This document shows, piece after piece, positions 27,201-35,470 of a DNA stretch of 64,000 nucleotides. Origin of the DNA: Varroa destructor (Eukaryota; Arthropoda; Arachnida; Mesostigmata; Varroidae); assembly GCF_002443255.2 (NCBI RefSeq), contig NW_019211454.1, positions 23,326,782 through 23,390,781 on the forward strand. The letters are read 5' to 3'. Position 1 is the stretch's first letter, and every line of letters starts with the position of its first letter. The position numbers were made by a program, and so were the translations under genes. Under the pieces are notes generated by a model, which ran no database searches, was not told the DNA's origin, and saw nothing but the letters and a program-made list of their open reading frames with translations.

Positions 27201-27745
27201 TGAATGCAATCTGGACGCGGGGAAAAGATGAAATAGCCACTTCTAATATTGAGCCACTTATATCGCTTTATATATAACATTAACAGTAATAGTTAAATAT
27301 ACAACATACTAAAAAAACGTATGAGGTTTCCGACAGGAAGGCTGCTTTGCCTAAGTTACGATTGCTTGCATTTTGCAGAAAAGCCGTTCAGGAGGCGTGG
27401 GAGTTAGAAGCGGCACGAGTAGCGATTGGCCACAAGGGTAGCACTCACGATTGGTCGCGGGCCGAGCGCGACGAGCTAATGGCCAATAAAAAGGTTGAAC
27501 GATATTATCCAAACGATATTCACGGCATCGATGCGTATCCGGGTCTAGCCGACGATCCCACCAATATCGCCTTCCGCAAAGAAAGCGCGCGCAAGAGGCG
27601 AGCAAAGTTCCGTCGAAGGAAGGAACAGAAAGACAGGGAGCAGAAAAACAACAATAAGGAGTCCAGTAAAGACGGAAAGAACAAGGTTAACAAAGACAAT
27701 AATAATGATAGTAACAGTAATAAGGACATCAAAGAGCACAAGTAG
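1..27745 (+). CDS. Ten-m/Ten-a: Teneurin (Ten-m/Ten-a family), 21 exons, 5'-truncated by window
   Basis: Type II transmembrane adhesion receptor of the teneurin family, which in animals acts in synaptic partner matching, axon guidance and muscle attachment, binding other teneurins and latrophilins. Exons: 1-214, 335-476, 815-3748, 8551-8755, 14547-14746, 15054-15158, 16641-16834, 17039-17438, 17643-17789, 17896-18103, 19705-19888, 20194-20680, 20943-21130, 21332-21637, 21856-22032, 22196-23965, 24131-24265, 24469-24749, 24913-26117, 26381-27035, 27379-27745. All introns are GT..AG and every donor/acceptor phase agrees; the sum from base 2 is 10,503 nt, or 3,500 residues plus stop. Domains in order: cytoplasmic end, membrane span, long linker, beta-sandwich, eight EGF repeats, Cys-rich, TTR-like, FN-plug, NHL propeller, YD shell, Rhs-type core, GHH-type C-terminal domain. 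Most teneurins are about 2,700-2,800 residues; the excess here is mainly the linker. The N-terminal start lies upstream of the window. I cannot decide between the two arthropod paralogs. Confidence 0.95.
335..476 (+). CDS. Ten-m/Ten-a: Teneurin exon B: transmembrane segment
   Basis: Acceptor ..CAACAG|ATCGCT, donor T|GTAAAT at 477, phase 0 in and phase 1 out. It encodes a basic stretch ending in WKCSA, then about 20 hydrophobic residues ([19 protein letters not shown]). The W-K-C-S lead-in and single span match the teneurin signal-anchor, giving the type II topology (N inside, C outside). An unspliced read hits a stop two codons after the donor. Confidence 0.9.
477..814 (+). other. Teneurin intron between TM exon and giant linker exon
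   Basis: 338 bp, AT-rich, GTAAAT..TTTTCAG. I see no further gene or motif in it. Confidence 0.8.
815..3748 (+). CDS. Ten-m/Ten-a: Teneurin exon C: giant 978-codon extracellular linker
   Basis: Acceptor TTTTCAG|TTACCC, donor AATG|GTAAGG at 3749, phase 1 in and out. One uninterrupted 2.9 kb frame immediately after the membrane span. The protein is hydrophilic and mostly low complexity: Ser/Gly-rich (around 1750-1800), acidic (2070-2250, 2450-2580, 2980-3170), and a basic cluster (2700-2790, [13 protein letters not shown]). It has only a handful of cysteines, including an MSCHC pair near 2870. No folded domain is recognisable. Acidic-flanked Ser-Gly dipeptides occur near 2490-2530. In other teneurins the linker before the beta-sandwich is a few hundred residues at most, so this is a large lineage-specific expansion. 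The frame runs on past the donor to a TAG at 3814, but the phase-1 junction to 8551 restores the conserved continuation. Confidence 0.88.
5060..6060. promoter_or_regulatory. GC/CpG-richer block inside teneurin intron 3, possible regulatory element
   Basis: About 1 kb noticeably richer in G+C and in CpG dinucleotides than the surrounding intron (for example the stretches around 5205-5220, 5310-5330 and 5440-5450). Overlapping short frames on both strands are what GC-rich DNA yields by chance. It could be an internal promoter or enhancer, or an alternative exon region. I saw no clear TATA box or conserved peptide. Confidence 0.25.
6177..6191. repeat. Poly-C homopolymer (15 C)
   Basis: Uninterrupted run of 15 C within teneurin intron 3, prone to length polymorphism and sequencing error. 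Confidence 0.9.
8551..8755 (+). CDS. Ten-m/Ten-a: Teneurin exon D: first half of beta-sandwich domain
   Basis: Acceptor TATATAG|ATCC, donor AACAG|GTGAGT, phase 1 in and 2 out. It encodes the conserved stretch ..[21 protein letters not shown], the teneurin signature in which a beta-strand is followed by Y-G/A-R-R-N. It joins in phase to the giant linker exon and to exon E. Confidence 0.92.
11004..11192 (-). mobile_element. Tc1-like transposase C-terminal remnant
   Basis: The - strand translation contains [16 protein letters not shown] followed by [18 protein letters not shown]. This aligns with the end of Tc1 transposases, where W..SPDLNPIE.(V/L)W leads into R.R...L..L...L.E.W. The catalytic Glu position is kept (YLERV) but the SPDLNP block is degraded. 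Similarity is by eye only; it could be a chance resemblance. Confidence 0.4.
12466..12734 (+). repeat. Left arm of large inverted repeat in teneurin intron 4
   Basis: Reverse-complementary to 13552-13870. Matching blocks include GATAGAGCCTGATATGGTCC, ATTATTCGTTTAAG, AAGAAATAGAGCAAGCA, GCAATTAAAGGCGATAA, ATTGTTTCGAA and GCTAC..CCAGCAA. Identity is high in the blocks with indels between them; the right arm has about 30 extra bases. Confidence 0.85.
13552..13870 (-). repeat. Right arm of large inverted repeat in teneurin intron 4
   Basis: Inverted partner of 12466-12734. Spacer 12735-13551 (817 bp) carries no recognised gene. A transcript of this intron could fold into a long imperfect hairpin. 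It may equally be two copies of a dispersed element in opposite orientation. Confidence 0.85.
14547..14746 (+). CDS. Ten-m/Ten-a: Teneurin exon E: second half of beta-sandwich domain
   Basis: Acceptor CTTTCAG|CGTTCC, donor GCCG|GTGGGT, phase 2 in and 1 out. It encodes [12 protein letters not shown] and [15 protein letters not shown], both diagnostic of the teneurin beta-sandwich. The junction codon with exon D is AGC, giving [15 protein letters not shown] second possible donor (GTGCCC at 14751) would break the phase with the next exon. Confidence 0.92.
14747..15053 (+). other. Teneurin intron 5
   Basis: 307 bp, AT-rich, with a small run of ATGCATG/TTACATGC imperfect palindromes near 14935-14965. 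Nothing else seen. Confidence 0.75.
15054..15158 (+). CDS. Ten-m/Ten-a: Teneurin exon F: EGF repeat 1
   Basis: Acceptor TTTGCAG|AT, donor C|GTAAGT, phase 1 in and out. It encodes [17 protein letters not shown] and a six-cysteine EGF repeat ending GEACAY. The DVSS lead-in corresponds to the short linker after the beta-sandwich in other teneurins. Confidence 0.92.
15159..16640 (+). other. Teneurin intron 6 (1.5 kb)
   Basis: Contains a mariner-like transposase remnant on the - strand (15510-15692). A 162-codon frame on the + strand at 15470-15958 is largely the antisense of that remnant and has no family match. The rest holds nothing I recognise. Confidence 0.75.
15510..15692 (-). mobile_element. 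Mariner/Tc1-superfamily transposase remnant
   Basis: - strand translation reads [19 protein letters not shown] then [16 protein letters not shown]. This matches the mariner C-terminal catalytic region (..WPPNSPDLNPLDYWLW..) preceded by the H-T-A..Q.WL..N segment. The third catalytic Asp is kept in LDLNPFDYW. Flanking N-terminal and C-terminal parts are not recognisable, so this is a dead fragment inside intron 6. Confidence 0.65.
16641..16834 (+). CDS. Ten-m/Ten-a: Teneurin exon G: EGF repeats 2 and 3
   Basis: Acceptor GGTTAG|AACT, donor CAG|GTACGA, phase 1 in and 0 out. EGF2 ([16 protein letters not shown]) has Tyr where the third cysteine should be, leaving an unpaired cysteine; this is the conserved teneurin arrangement linked to covalent cis-dimerisation. 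EGF3 ([15 protein letters not shown]) has six cysteines. Confidence 0.93.
17039..17438 (+). CDS. Ten-m/Ten-a: Teneurin exon H: EGF repeats 4 to 7
   Basis: Acceptor AACAG|GTGGAC, donor ATGG|GTTAGT, phase 0 in and 1 out. Four tandem EGF repeats. EGF5 ([18 protein letters not shown]) again lacks one cysteine, Phe in its place, matching the second dimerisation EGF of the family. Repeats 4, 6 and 7 have complete cysteine sets. Confidence 0.94.
17643..17789 (+). CDS. Ten-m/Ten-a: Teneurin exon I: EGF repeat 8 and start of Cys-rich linker
   Basis: Acceptor TTTTAG|AGGG, donor GGAG|GTACGT, phase 1 in and out. It encodes [13 protein letters not shown] through WSGSSC (EGF8) and then CGDRVDNDG, the start of the conserved C-D-N-x-D-N-(D/E)-G-D-G block. 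Confidence 0.93.
17896..18103 (+). CDS. Ten-m/Ten-a: Teneurin exon J: Cys-rich segment
   Basis: Acceptor GTTTAG|ATGG, donor CACAG|GTATGA, phase 1 in and 2 out. It encodes [17 protein letters not shown], the Notch/EF-like acidic cysteine block found after EGF8 in all teneurins, then [13 protein letters not shown]. Confidence 0.93.
18104..19704 (+). other. Teneurin intron 10 (1.6 kb)
   Basis: AT-rich, GTATGA..TATGTAG. Short frames only; no gene, repeat or transposon recognised. Confidence 0.7.
19705..19888 (+). CDS. Ten-m/Ten-a: Teneurin exon K: transthyretin-like domain
   Basis: Acceptor TATGTAG|C, donor TTCAAG|GTAAGC, phase 2 in and 0 out. It encodes [20 protein letters not shown] and [21 protein letters not shown], the carboxypeptidase-regulatory/TTR-like fold placed between EGF repeats and FN-plug in teneurins. 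Confidence 0.93.
19889..20193 (+). other. Teneurin intron 11
   Basis: 305 bp intron, GTAAGC..TTTCCAG. Nothing else seen. Confidence 0.75.
20194..20680 (+). CDS. Ten-m/Ten-a: Teneurin exon L: FN-plug region
   Basis: Acceptor TTTCCAG|ATCC, donor CACG|GTAAAG, phase 0 in and 1 out. It encodes [20 protein letters not shown] and [26 protein letters not shown], both characteristic of the fibronectin-plug domain that closes the base of the YD barrel. Confidence 0.93.
20943..21130 (+). CDS. Ten-m/Ten-a: Teneurin exon M: FN-plug to NHL junction
   Basis: Acceptor CTTTTAG|TG, donor AACAAG|GTACAT, phase 1 in and 0 out. It encodes [15 protein letters not shown] and [22 protein letters not shown], matching the family's (G)FEYxTC and GGWxLDxHHxxNxxxGILxKG motifs. 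Confidence 0.93.
21332..21637 (+). CDS. Ten-m/Ten-a: Teneurin exon N: NHL propeller, first blades
   Basis: Acceptor TTTACAG|CCGAAA, donor CACCAG|GTAATA, phase 0 in and out. It encodes [16 protein letters not shown] then [24 protein letters not shown] and [13 protein letters not shown] repeats. Confidence 0.92.
21856..22032 (+). CDS. Ten-m/Ten-a: Teneurin exon O: NHL propeller
   Basis: Acceptor CTGCCAG|GTGCTG, donor AAAGAA|GTATGT, phase 0 in and out. It encodes [19 protein letters not shown] and [11 protein letters not shown], matching the conserved NHL segment with its cysteine pair. Confidence 0.92.
22196..23965 (+). CDS. Ten-m/Ten-a: Teneurin exon P: NHL end and first YD repeats
   Basis: Acceptor CTAATAG|ATATAC, donor CTGTG|GTAAGT, phase 0 in and out; 590 codons. 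It opens with [13 protein letters not shown], continues through [21 protein letters not shown] and the cysteine knot [10 protein letters not shown] of the propeller, ends the NHL with [11 protein letters not shown], and then begins the YD shell ([41 protein letters not shown]). Confidence 0.94.
24131..24265 (+). CDS. Ten-m/Ten-a: Teneurin exon Q: YD-repeat shell
   Basis: Acceptor ATTGCAG|CCGAAT, donor TACAAA|GTACTC, phase 0 in and out. Short exon encoding [20 protein letters not shown] and [11 protein letters not shown], beta-shell sequence. Confidence 0.9.
24469..24749 (+). CDS. Ten-m/Ten-a: Teneurin exon R: YD-repeat shell
   Basis: Acceptor GTTATAG|CTGTTG, donor TTCCG|GTTAGT, phase 0 in and 2 out. 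It encodes a YD repeat ([14 protein letters not shown]) and [18 protein letters not shown]. The donor is the less common GTTAGT, chosen because the phase matches exon S. Confidence 0.9.
24913..26117 (+). CDS. Ten-m/Ten-a: Teneurin exon S: YD shell and Rhs-type core
   Basis: Acceptor GTAACAG|GTACAA, donor GACCA|GTAAGT, phase 2 in and 1 out; about 400 codons. YD repeats ([43 protein letters not shown]) lead into the Rhs-associated core ([70 protein letters not shown]). This is the part of teneurins shared with bacterial Rhs/YD-shell proteins. Confidence 0.95.
26381..27035 (+). CDS. Ten-m/Ten-a: Teneurin exon T: antibiotic-binding-like and start of GHH-type domain
   Basis: Acceptor ATTTTAG|CACTGG, donor AGAAG|GTAAAT, phase 1 in and 2 out. 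It encodes [20 protein letters not shown] just outside the barrel, then [36 protein letters not shown] and [20 protein letters not shown], homologous to the GHH-type C-terminal region of animal teneurins. Confidence 0.93.
27036..27378 (+). other. Teneurin last intron
   Basis: 343 bp, GTAAAT..TTTGCAG, AT-rich; nothing else seen. Confidence 0.75.
27379..27745 (+). CDS. Ten-m/Ten-a: Teneurin exon U: C-terminal (TCAP-like) region and polybasic tail
   Basis: Acceptor TTTGCAG|AAAAGC (phase 2), stop TAG at 27743-27745. It encodes [26 protein letters not shown] and [20 protein letters not shown], aligning with the region that gives teneurin C-terminal associated peptides in vertebrates. Vertebrate proteins end shortly after this point. 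Here about 50 extra residues follow: an RKRR basic motif (27590-27601), FRRRKEQK, then a Lys/Asn/Asp low-complexity run to the stop. Confidence 0.93.
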
Positions 27746-30700
27746 AGAAAATAGCTATGGACTAGGTGTCGACCAGCATCAAGCTAGCCTCAAAGCAGCA
27801 CTCTTTGAAATACGTAGTGTACGTCTGAACTAAGGCCTTTAACTCTGTTAACAGATACGATTAGTTTTGATTTTCAATCTTATAATGAGTCCGGCTCACA
27901 CTACCGCCGAGTAACTGAGCTCTGCTGGTACGCCGAATAGCTTTACCGGTGATGTCGTTGTTACTACGTAGACTTTGAAATGGATCAGTATTCAAACAGT
28001 AAAATAACTATAAAATCAGGGATATGCATAAGAACAATCCTTCTTGCCTCGACTCTCTGTGCAAAAAAAGAAACATGGAATGAGCTAAGCTTCCAGCCAG
28101 TGCTCCACTCGAATAGTTCCAGTGGCGATGTAGACGAAATGGCAGAGAGCTAGAATGAGACGTCACGTTCTGAAGTGTCAAGAGTATTTTTTAATTTAAA
28201 AGTCCTGATGACAACAATGAAAATAACAAATACAATACTGTGTATATTCTAGTCCATGTACATATGCTTTGACAAAAAAAAACTGAGTGAACGGCTCAGT
28301 CCGGAAGTCCTGCCCGAAAGTAAAAAAAAAAAATATGAAAATCGACAAAAATTAGTAATTGAAAGATATACATAATACTGATGATGAATAATTGTGCTAT
28401 ACGTGAACGAGTGACAGACATAACAGACAATAATTGAAGAGAATTTCCTACGAAATCGAATAAATTAATGGTGCGGTTAGGCACTCGCGAGTTCGTTCTC
28501 CAGGGTTTGTTGATTGCAGCACCCCCCAGACTAAGCAGGGGGCTTAATCAGTCCCGATGACTGGAAGGAAGCAAAGTAGAAAGAGTGGATAATGCTGATA
28601 ACTAGATAATGTACAGTGATTGAGACATTTGCCGTATCGTATACGGGCTCTGTATTATAAACGAAAGAGATACATAAGTTTACATAAAGAGGAGACGGAG
28701 AAAAGGAACACAGGTGGTACGTGCATGGGCCACAGTGTGATTACATCAAAATCAAGGGCAAACATGTCAAGCGGCAGGCATCATCTCAGCGAAGTACATG
28801 TTCAAGGAAACAGCAAATTATGAATTGTTTTGCAACTATGAAAATTCCACTTGGTTGTTCTCGGCCACGAAGCGGAGCGACCACCTTGTAGGCCCTTAAG
28901 TGAACCTAAAACGTCAAGATCTAATTTAATTTTAGCTAATAGATGCAGGACAGTGCTGAGAGATGCAGCCTTGACCAGGTATATAAACAGACACAAAGAC
29001 AAACGTAGATTCACTCATAGAAACATGGACGACGTTAACGAATAGTTACGGCGATATCGTAGGAACTCATCTTCTTAGAGTTGTGTGCGGGGGCAGTATC
29101 TGCGACACACAACTAAGCAAAAAAAACATTTCAACTGAATGAACCGATGAGCAAGGCGCCATGTGATGTTTAACTGTAAAAAACTTCAACAGTAGATATA
29201 ATAGTGTGAAATATGCACGAAGTTGAAATACGAAGGTCCAGTGTCATAAAGGGTGTGGATAATGGAACAATTCATCAGTTCAATGTTCACCATCATTACT
29301 ACTTCTGTGAACTAGAAAAAAAGATCAATGATATATACGGGCGGGAAACATCTTGGACTCGTCGACACCGCCAAATATCAATTTTCCAAATCACACATCC
29401 AAATACATCGGTATGGAGCTGTGCGTGCCGTTGATTTGTGAAAGCTCTCAATATTCAACGCCACCTAATTACCCCCCAGTGTGCTTTTTTTTTTTTTTCG
29501 GTTTTTTGCCTTGCGATAGTATTTTTTGTATATTCTTCCGCTGTCTGCTTAACCTAGAAGAGTTGGAGGCGTAGTTACCTACTAACAGCCAACGCTCACA
29601 CAGACACAGAGAAAAAACAACCCCAGATTAACAAATTACGATCAATCGGTAGGACTTTAAGTGAGCTGAACGATTCACATTTTAAAACTACGATTTTAAT
29701 TATCATAAATGCGGCTTATTCGGTTCCCTTCGCTAACCCTGTTCTGTATATTCCTACGATTTTATTTTATAAAAGCAGCACATTGGCATACAAACCACAT
29801 GGACGCCATATGTTCGTCTGCAAAGCGAGTTCATCTATCCCTCGAAGCATCATTGTGTGTACAAGGGCGTTCGGTACAATTTCGTGAATTTCATTAAAAG
29901 AACGCATTTTTCTACATGCGCCGATAGAGAAACATTACTAAACGACGCGTTTGTTCAGCTCGATTGCCACTCTCTCATCGAAGTCTCCCTAGAGTAGGCC
30001 ACCACACAAACGTTCAGCAGACTTAAACTTATGACTAATAGTAAGATAAAAATACTAAAAACCCAAAAGCCCAATTCAGCCCATACGAATAATTATGGCA
30101 AACCACACGAACGAGCCTATAGAAAATACCATCTTAAAAACAGCATACAATAACCGTATCTAAATTCGAGGATCGCCAGAGATGGCTTCCGAGGCTCTTT
30201 TCGATGAATTCCTTTTTTCATTCCCCGATGTCCTCAGTCACCGAATCCCTCTTCTATGTTAGCATGCGAATATCTTTCACGAACCCTTCGCACGCCTTAT
30301 ATTGACCGGCGACAGCATTAGATGTCTACTACAGTCTATAATCGTGATGGAACCTATCCGCTACGACGTCTTTGGACTATATCCACTTCGCTCTTCTTCC
30401 TGGTCTAATTCATTATTTACTGTTTTTTCATATACGAATTAAATTGCCTCATGACCTTCTATCTTCCCATCCGTTTTTGTCAGTTTCTTTCAATCGCATG
30501 CTGTAAATTTATTTTGTTTTTTTTTAAAAATAGTGTGATTTACCAGCGTACTTGGCTGTGTGAGACCATATGACTTGCCTGACCTCCTTGCTCAAGAACT
30601 AACAAGAACAAACTCTAATTACGCGATAAGCTGTAGCGAGTACAGAACGATGACGAGGAACGCAAAAAAGGAAAAGCTTTAGGATCTACTTAAACTTTTC

Positions 30701-33440
30701 TTGCTATCAGGAGCAAACGGAAACACTACACGACGTTTTGCTGTCCTCAGACTTACTTTATTGTTATAGGAAAATCATTATATAAAATAAATTTTAATGT
30801 GAATAATTATGTATGTACATTTGTCGCGAAATATTTCTATCCGTACACGTGTGTAAGTGTGCATATATGTACTGAAAAAAATTTTGGTCTAGCTACGGAT
30901 GACAAGTGTGCGTGGCATAGAGGATATTAACAAAAGAACAAACATTCAGACTTTACATTGTTTTGCAATACATCGAATCAAACGACTGATTACTTGCGCG
31001 ACTGTACACTAAGTTAGTTCTTGGTAAAGTTTCTAATTCATCCGGTATTGAGCTGAGTAGAATTCAGGGACGGATTTGGCTACTCGGAAACATTATAGAC
31101 AAAGACAAAACATGCACTATTACCAATATGTGTTATCGCAGGAAACGTCACTAAAGAGCACACAAGTATATATAGACGCGTTCTCGTATGTGCGTAAGTT
31201 CATATAAAAACCCAACAGATGAAAACGATGGAACGTGAAGTTTATAAAGTGACACGTAACACAGCGATGTAGAGTAAAAACGTGGAAAAAAAAACACAGC
31301 GGAACAACTAAACTGGTCGTGCCAAATCTCAGCCGTCGATGGAAATCTGTAAAATATTTATAAAAAATAAAGGAGAGCATTGTTATGTACGAAAGAACAC
31401 CGACATATAGCACGGCGTATGCTAAAGAACACGAAGGACAACGATGACCTATCCGACGTGTACCTAGAGTAGGAAAAGGAGTTGCAAATATCGGCGCAAG
31501 TAAACACAAAAGAGATTTTGAAGAGAAGCCGTAAATTGACATTCTTACCAGAAATATTCACGGTACCATATATGGTTATCTATTTCACTACCTAGCATAC
31601 TAACAAGATATACATGTCTTGTGAAGAAAAACAGTTTATGTATTGTAACATGGTATCTCTATGTAAGGCTAAACACGTAATTTTGATCAATTAATGTGTA
31701 CTATAGTCTAATTTCTGTCGAATGAGCTTTCGAGCGAAGCAACGTTTGAAGGACGGGCACAAAAAAAAAGAAAAAAAAAAACAACGAGAATGATAATCTC
31801 TAAAGCAAGCTGGATATTGATTATACAAGAGCCATTATTATTATTATTACTATAAATGTAATGATGACTGTGGATTAAATTGAGCAATGCTGGAAAATTT
31901 GGTGGATCCCAAACCGGACGTTACTCAGAGCCAGATGAATAGTGTTGTCGCAAGCTGCTCTCACACGCTATCCTTACGTGGATAGAAAAACATTACAAAG
32001 ATTCATTTTTAAGTAACGAAAAAAATGATCATATTAAGAATAATTATTATTTACTAAATAAAGGAGCAGAAAAAATACGAGAATAGAAGTTCTATGTTAT
32101 TATTACCAATTATTATTACTAGTATATGAGATATGAGGTGATGAGTAGTGTATTATACGCAAAGAGAACTCTATACGAGTATATAAATATAATAAAGAAA
32201 TATAAAAGAAGAGATGGTGCCGCGCAGGTGGTCGATTTGTGTTCGGTGAAACAAATCCAATGATTAAAATGAAGATATTGATGGAATCGAAAATTGACCA
32301 TGATGACGATAATAACAGCAGACAAAAATAAAGAAAACGTCTTACAGAACTAAAACAGCTGGCCTTTTCCATTCGCAATAGAAAAAAAGGACACGATTTT
32401 TATGCCTGTTACCATTTAGATTCAACAACCTTCTTTTAATTACTTTTAAGATCATATAATGAACAATCTACATTACACTATATATATATATACGCAAACG
32501 TATCTAAATAATGACAGTAAAGAGATTCGTAGGTCAGTCGCTGACGCAACAGATCTGAGAAAAAGTGTTTAAAAATATACTACACGAGCAGATATGCAAT
32601 ACAACAAAACCGGTAGAATCAGGAAATCAAACATTGATTTGTAGGTTAGTATTTAGCTTGACTTACCTATATAGGAAGGGTATGATTATTTTTATATTTA
32701 AAAGTGGGCGATTAAAGAACACGCTCGTTCGATACTCCACGATAAGGAATTCGATCAGGAACAAAATGTCGTTACATATTTAGCCATATGATACAGTTTC
32801 TCCACTAATAATAAGTTACACCGAAGTTCACTCGAGTACGTTCTGCTGCAATTTCGTTTACTATCATCTACCGAGTTCATGGTTGTGTATACATACATTT
32901 CCTTTTTACAATTTTCATTCGATTTCCTTTCACAAATTTTCTAATGAAGTTAACGATACACATATAAGCTGAACTTTAGGGCCTATGAAAGTTAATCATG
33001 AATGTTTTATCGACCTTTTTGTTCTCGGAAGTTCGGAAGAGGTATGGTCACTGTTAAGCAACGAGACTATAAGTTGATGTTATCTGCAGCTGTGTTCGTT
33101 ATTGTATTGCAAGCTGAGATGATAAGAATTGGTAAATAGCTATGATATTGCTGTTTTTGAAATGCTTTACCACGTACAAAGTAGAAAACCGTCCAGCCCG
33201 AATAGCGTTGTGCGTAGGCATACGCCTTTACGCTATTTTCTACGCTAAACGATACAGAGGCGTAATGCCTTTAAGTTAACTGCGAAGCCGTTTGATGGGT
33301 GACATGGATGTGCGCCTTGTTGTTAGACGAAATATACCTATACGACTAATGCTTACACATTAGTTTATGTGAGCAAGTTCCCGGGCACGCACGGTCTGGC
33401 CGGCCTGTTTTAGCAGACGATGTGGCTCTCGCGCTCCTTT
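27746..33440 (+). other. Teneurin 3'UTR and A-rich intergenic DNA
   Basis: No gene recognised. The + strand is strikingly A-rich and T-poor between about 31.1 and 32.4 kb (A-runs near 31765-31785 and 32380; repeated AATAAAG-type stretches), which might mark a long 3'UTR of the teneurin transcript. T-rich runs occur near 29490 and 30515. Short frames on both strands have no family match. Confidence 0.5.
28459..28464 (+). terminator. Candidate poly(A) signal for teneurin
   Basis: AATAAA 714 bp past the stop, followed 20-45 bp later by GT-rich sequence (GGTGCGGTTAGG, GGGTTTGTTG). It is the first canonical hexamer I found after 27745. Longer isoforms using later AATAAA sites (for example near 30785 and 32327) are possible. 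Confidence 0.45.
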
Positions 33441-33640
33441 TGCCGCCGCCGCCGCCGCCGCCATCTTGATCCGCTACTCTCCCCTGAATAGAGGCAGAGG
33501 GGTCGTGAGGGGTATCTTCCGACCCCCGGCGTAGGAACCATCCATTACTATTCCTTAGGTTAGTGCCTGCTCAGTGTCCGCTGTTCCGCGCACCCACCGT
33601 GTGCGCTATATAAAGGGAGACATCTAGTCGTACGACCTAC
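33441..33640 (+). promoter_or_regulatory. Core promoter with GCC repeat, YY1/Pho motif and TATA box
   Basis: Local GC-rich island in AT-rich surroundings. It holds (GCC)n at 33442-33462 running into GCCGCCATCTTG at 33457-33468, a YY1/Pleiohomeotic-type site, and TATATAAAG at 33607-33615. A start site would fall near 33635-33640. The + orientation fits the LRP11-like gene whose coding part begins at 35408. Confidence 0.6.
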
Positions 33641-34068
33641 AGCTGCCTACAATTGCTGCCGTGATTTTTTTCTTCTAATCGCCGCGTATCGAATTTACAG
33701 AAGCAGCCACGATACCCACAAATTGTAACGAGCTGACAGTTTGTTTACCGTTGTGGTGCTAATCGGGTCAAATCGCATTGGACGAACGGCTACCCGACAG
33801 TAGGGGCTCGTGGTTTTTTGTTGCCTAGGTTCGAGTTACAAGCGCCTTCATATGGTCATCTGCTTATCTTCAATACGTATTCAGCATTACGCCCGAACAA
33901 AGTACTACTCTAATAAACTTCAACCACCATCACATGCGCGAGTATAGGCAACGCGATAAGCGAGAAATCGTTTCGGTCAAACTAAGGGCCTCCTACGCAC
34001 ACTTCATCTCCCTGTTATACGGTATCATCTCCTCACCCAGGCAAAATCTGGCCTTTCGTCAATCTTGG
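33637..34068 (+). other. Probable 5'-untranslated first exon of the LRP11-like gene
   Basis: From the predicted start about 30 bp after the TATA box to a good donor, TTGG|GTGAGT at 34069. No long frame. The next exon must include 35408; a possible acceptor is CATTCCAG at 35280-35287. Inferred, not proven. Confidence 0.35.
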
Positions 34069-35407
34069 GTGAGTTGTATAGGGTCACATAGGTATTTCCT
34101 TTGCGTATGTTGATAATTATGTATGAAGTTATCTATATCCTCCTCGATGGACCGTACGCGAGTAATCGATATTACTGGCTATTCAACTTAGGGAACATCG
34201 TTCTCGCACGTTTGAGTTAAAACGCTCCGACTTTAACATAATGCATTTATTAATCTAATGTTTGAGTAAAGCAACTTAAAGTTCTGGTGTATGAAAATTA
34301 CTTGTTAAGTGTCCGTCCACGCGCAGTAATATAATTTTTTAATATACAATAAATACATTGAGTGCTTGGAAAGTTACGCGGGTTCATTATTCTTACCAAA
34401 TTACCATAGACACCCATGCAAAGTATTTACGAACAAATTACGCGTTAAACGTGTTCAACATCATAACGCCTGAGCGTATTCGGAACAATGCTACGTCTTT
34501 CTCAGAGCGCGTTGTAAGACTGATGAAGAAAAATATTCTATAGGGATGCGTTAATGCGTCGGTTAGATAAACTACTTTTGTTTTCTATATACAATTTATA
34601 GCATCAGCTTCTACAGTTCTGTAGTAAACCTTTGCTAAATGCGCTTTCCCAAAATATATACCCTATGCCAACAACAAGGTTTTCCATTAATTAAATCTTG
34701 TTAATATCTCTATAAAACACACACATATAACCTCGAACAGTTATCGATTTCTTAAAAGCAGCTGAAATTACTTGTAAGCCTATGGCTGTAACGGTTATTG
34801 GTCACTTTTTGTTCTGACACAGTACCTCGTCACTCGGATCCTTTGACCTTCTATATCGGCCAGTGGTGAAAGGAGTTTTGCCGACAAGAGTCCCAACACA
34901 AGTGATCGATCAACCTGCGAACAAGAAAGGCTGGACAGGGGAAATAGATAACCAGATAACAATTTTATATTATCGCTATGTTTTCAAAAATCGCGTCACT
35001 CACAGAGTTCATTCAAGGTATGGAATAAGCTAGAATGTCGTTTTCGAACTTCTTCCAGGGCCTACGACCTAATATAAATGTACCACTATAATAGTAATCC
35101 TATAATGTATTGCGATGTTTGGTACAAGCACAAGCCTAATTTCGAATATCATTCGGATTGTTAAAGTTATTGTCAAATATGCCGAATCAGCTTTGGATTA
35201 TTCAGCAAATAAATAACGACAAACCGCGTTACGGTCAGTTAGCATAACGTCATCTGTAATGACCTAGCTTTCGAATATCCATTCCAGTTATTTGACACGT
35301 GAAACAACCTCTGCCTTGCTCGTTCAAGAACAACTGCAATACAAAAAAGGCTATAGGTAACATAGCAATGTATAACGTTCTCTTGCGGATGTCGTCTACG
35401 TTCTTCA

Positions 35408-35470
35408 ATGTTCTTACTCATGTTTACAGGTCTCGCATTCGCTATGTTCGTGATTGCTTCCGTGTTACAG
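35408..35470 (+). CDS. LRP11-like exon 1: start codon and signal peptide
   Basis: ATG at 35408, upstream in-frame TAG at 35363, donor TACAG|GTAGGT at 35471, phase 0. The 21 codons are strongly hydrophobic, as in a signal peptide, with a second ATG at 35420. Out-of-frame ATGs lie just upstream (35368, 35389), so leaky scanning or a different 5' splice site may set the true leader. Confidence 0.7.

Noticed and set aside
33820..33845. GGTTCGAGTT resembling a tRNA B box
   Set aside because: No matching A box or acceptor stem within tRNA distance; no tRNA gene could be folded.
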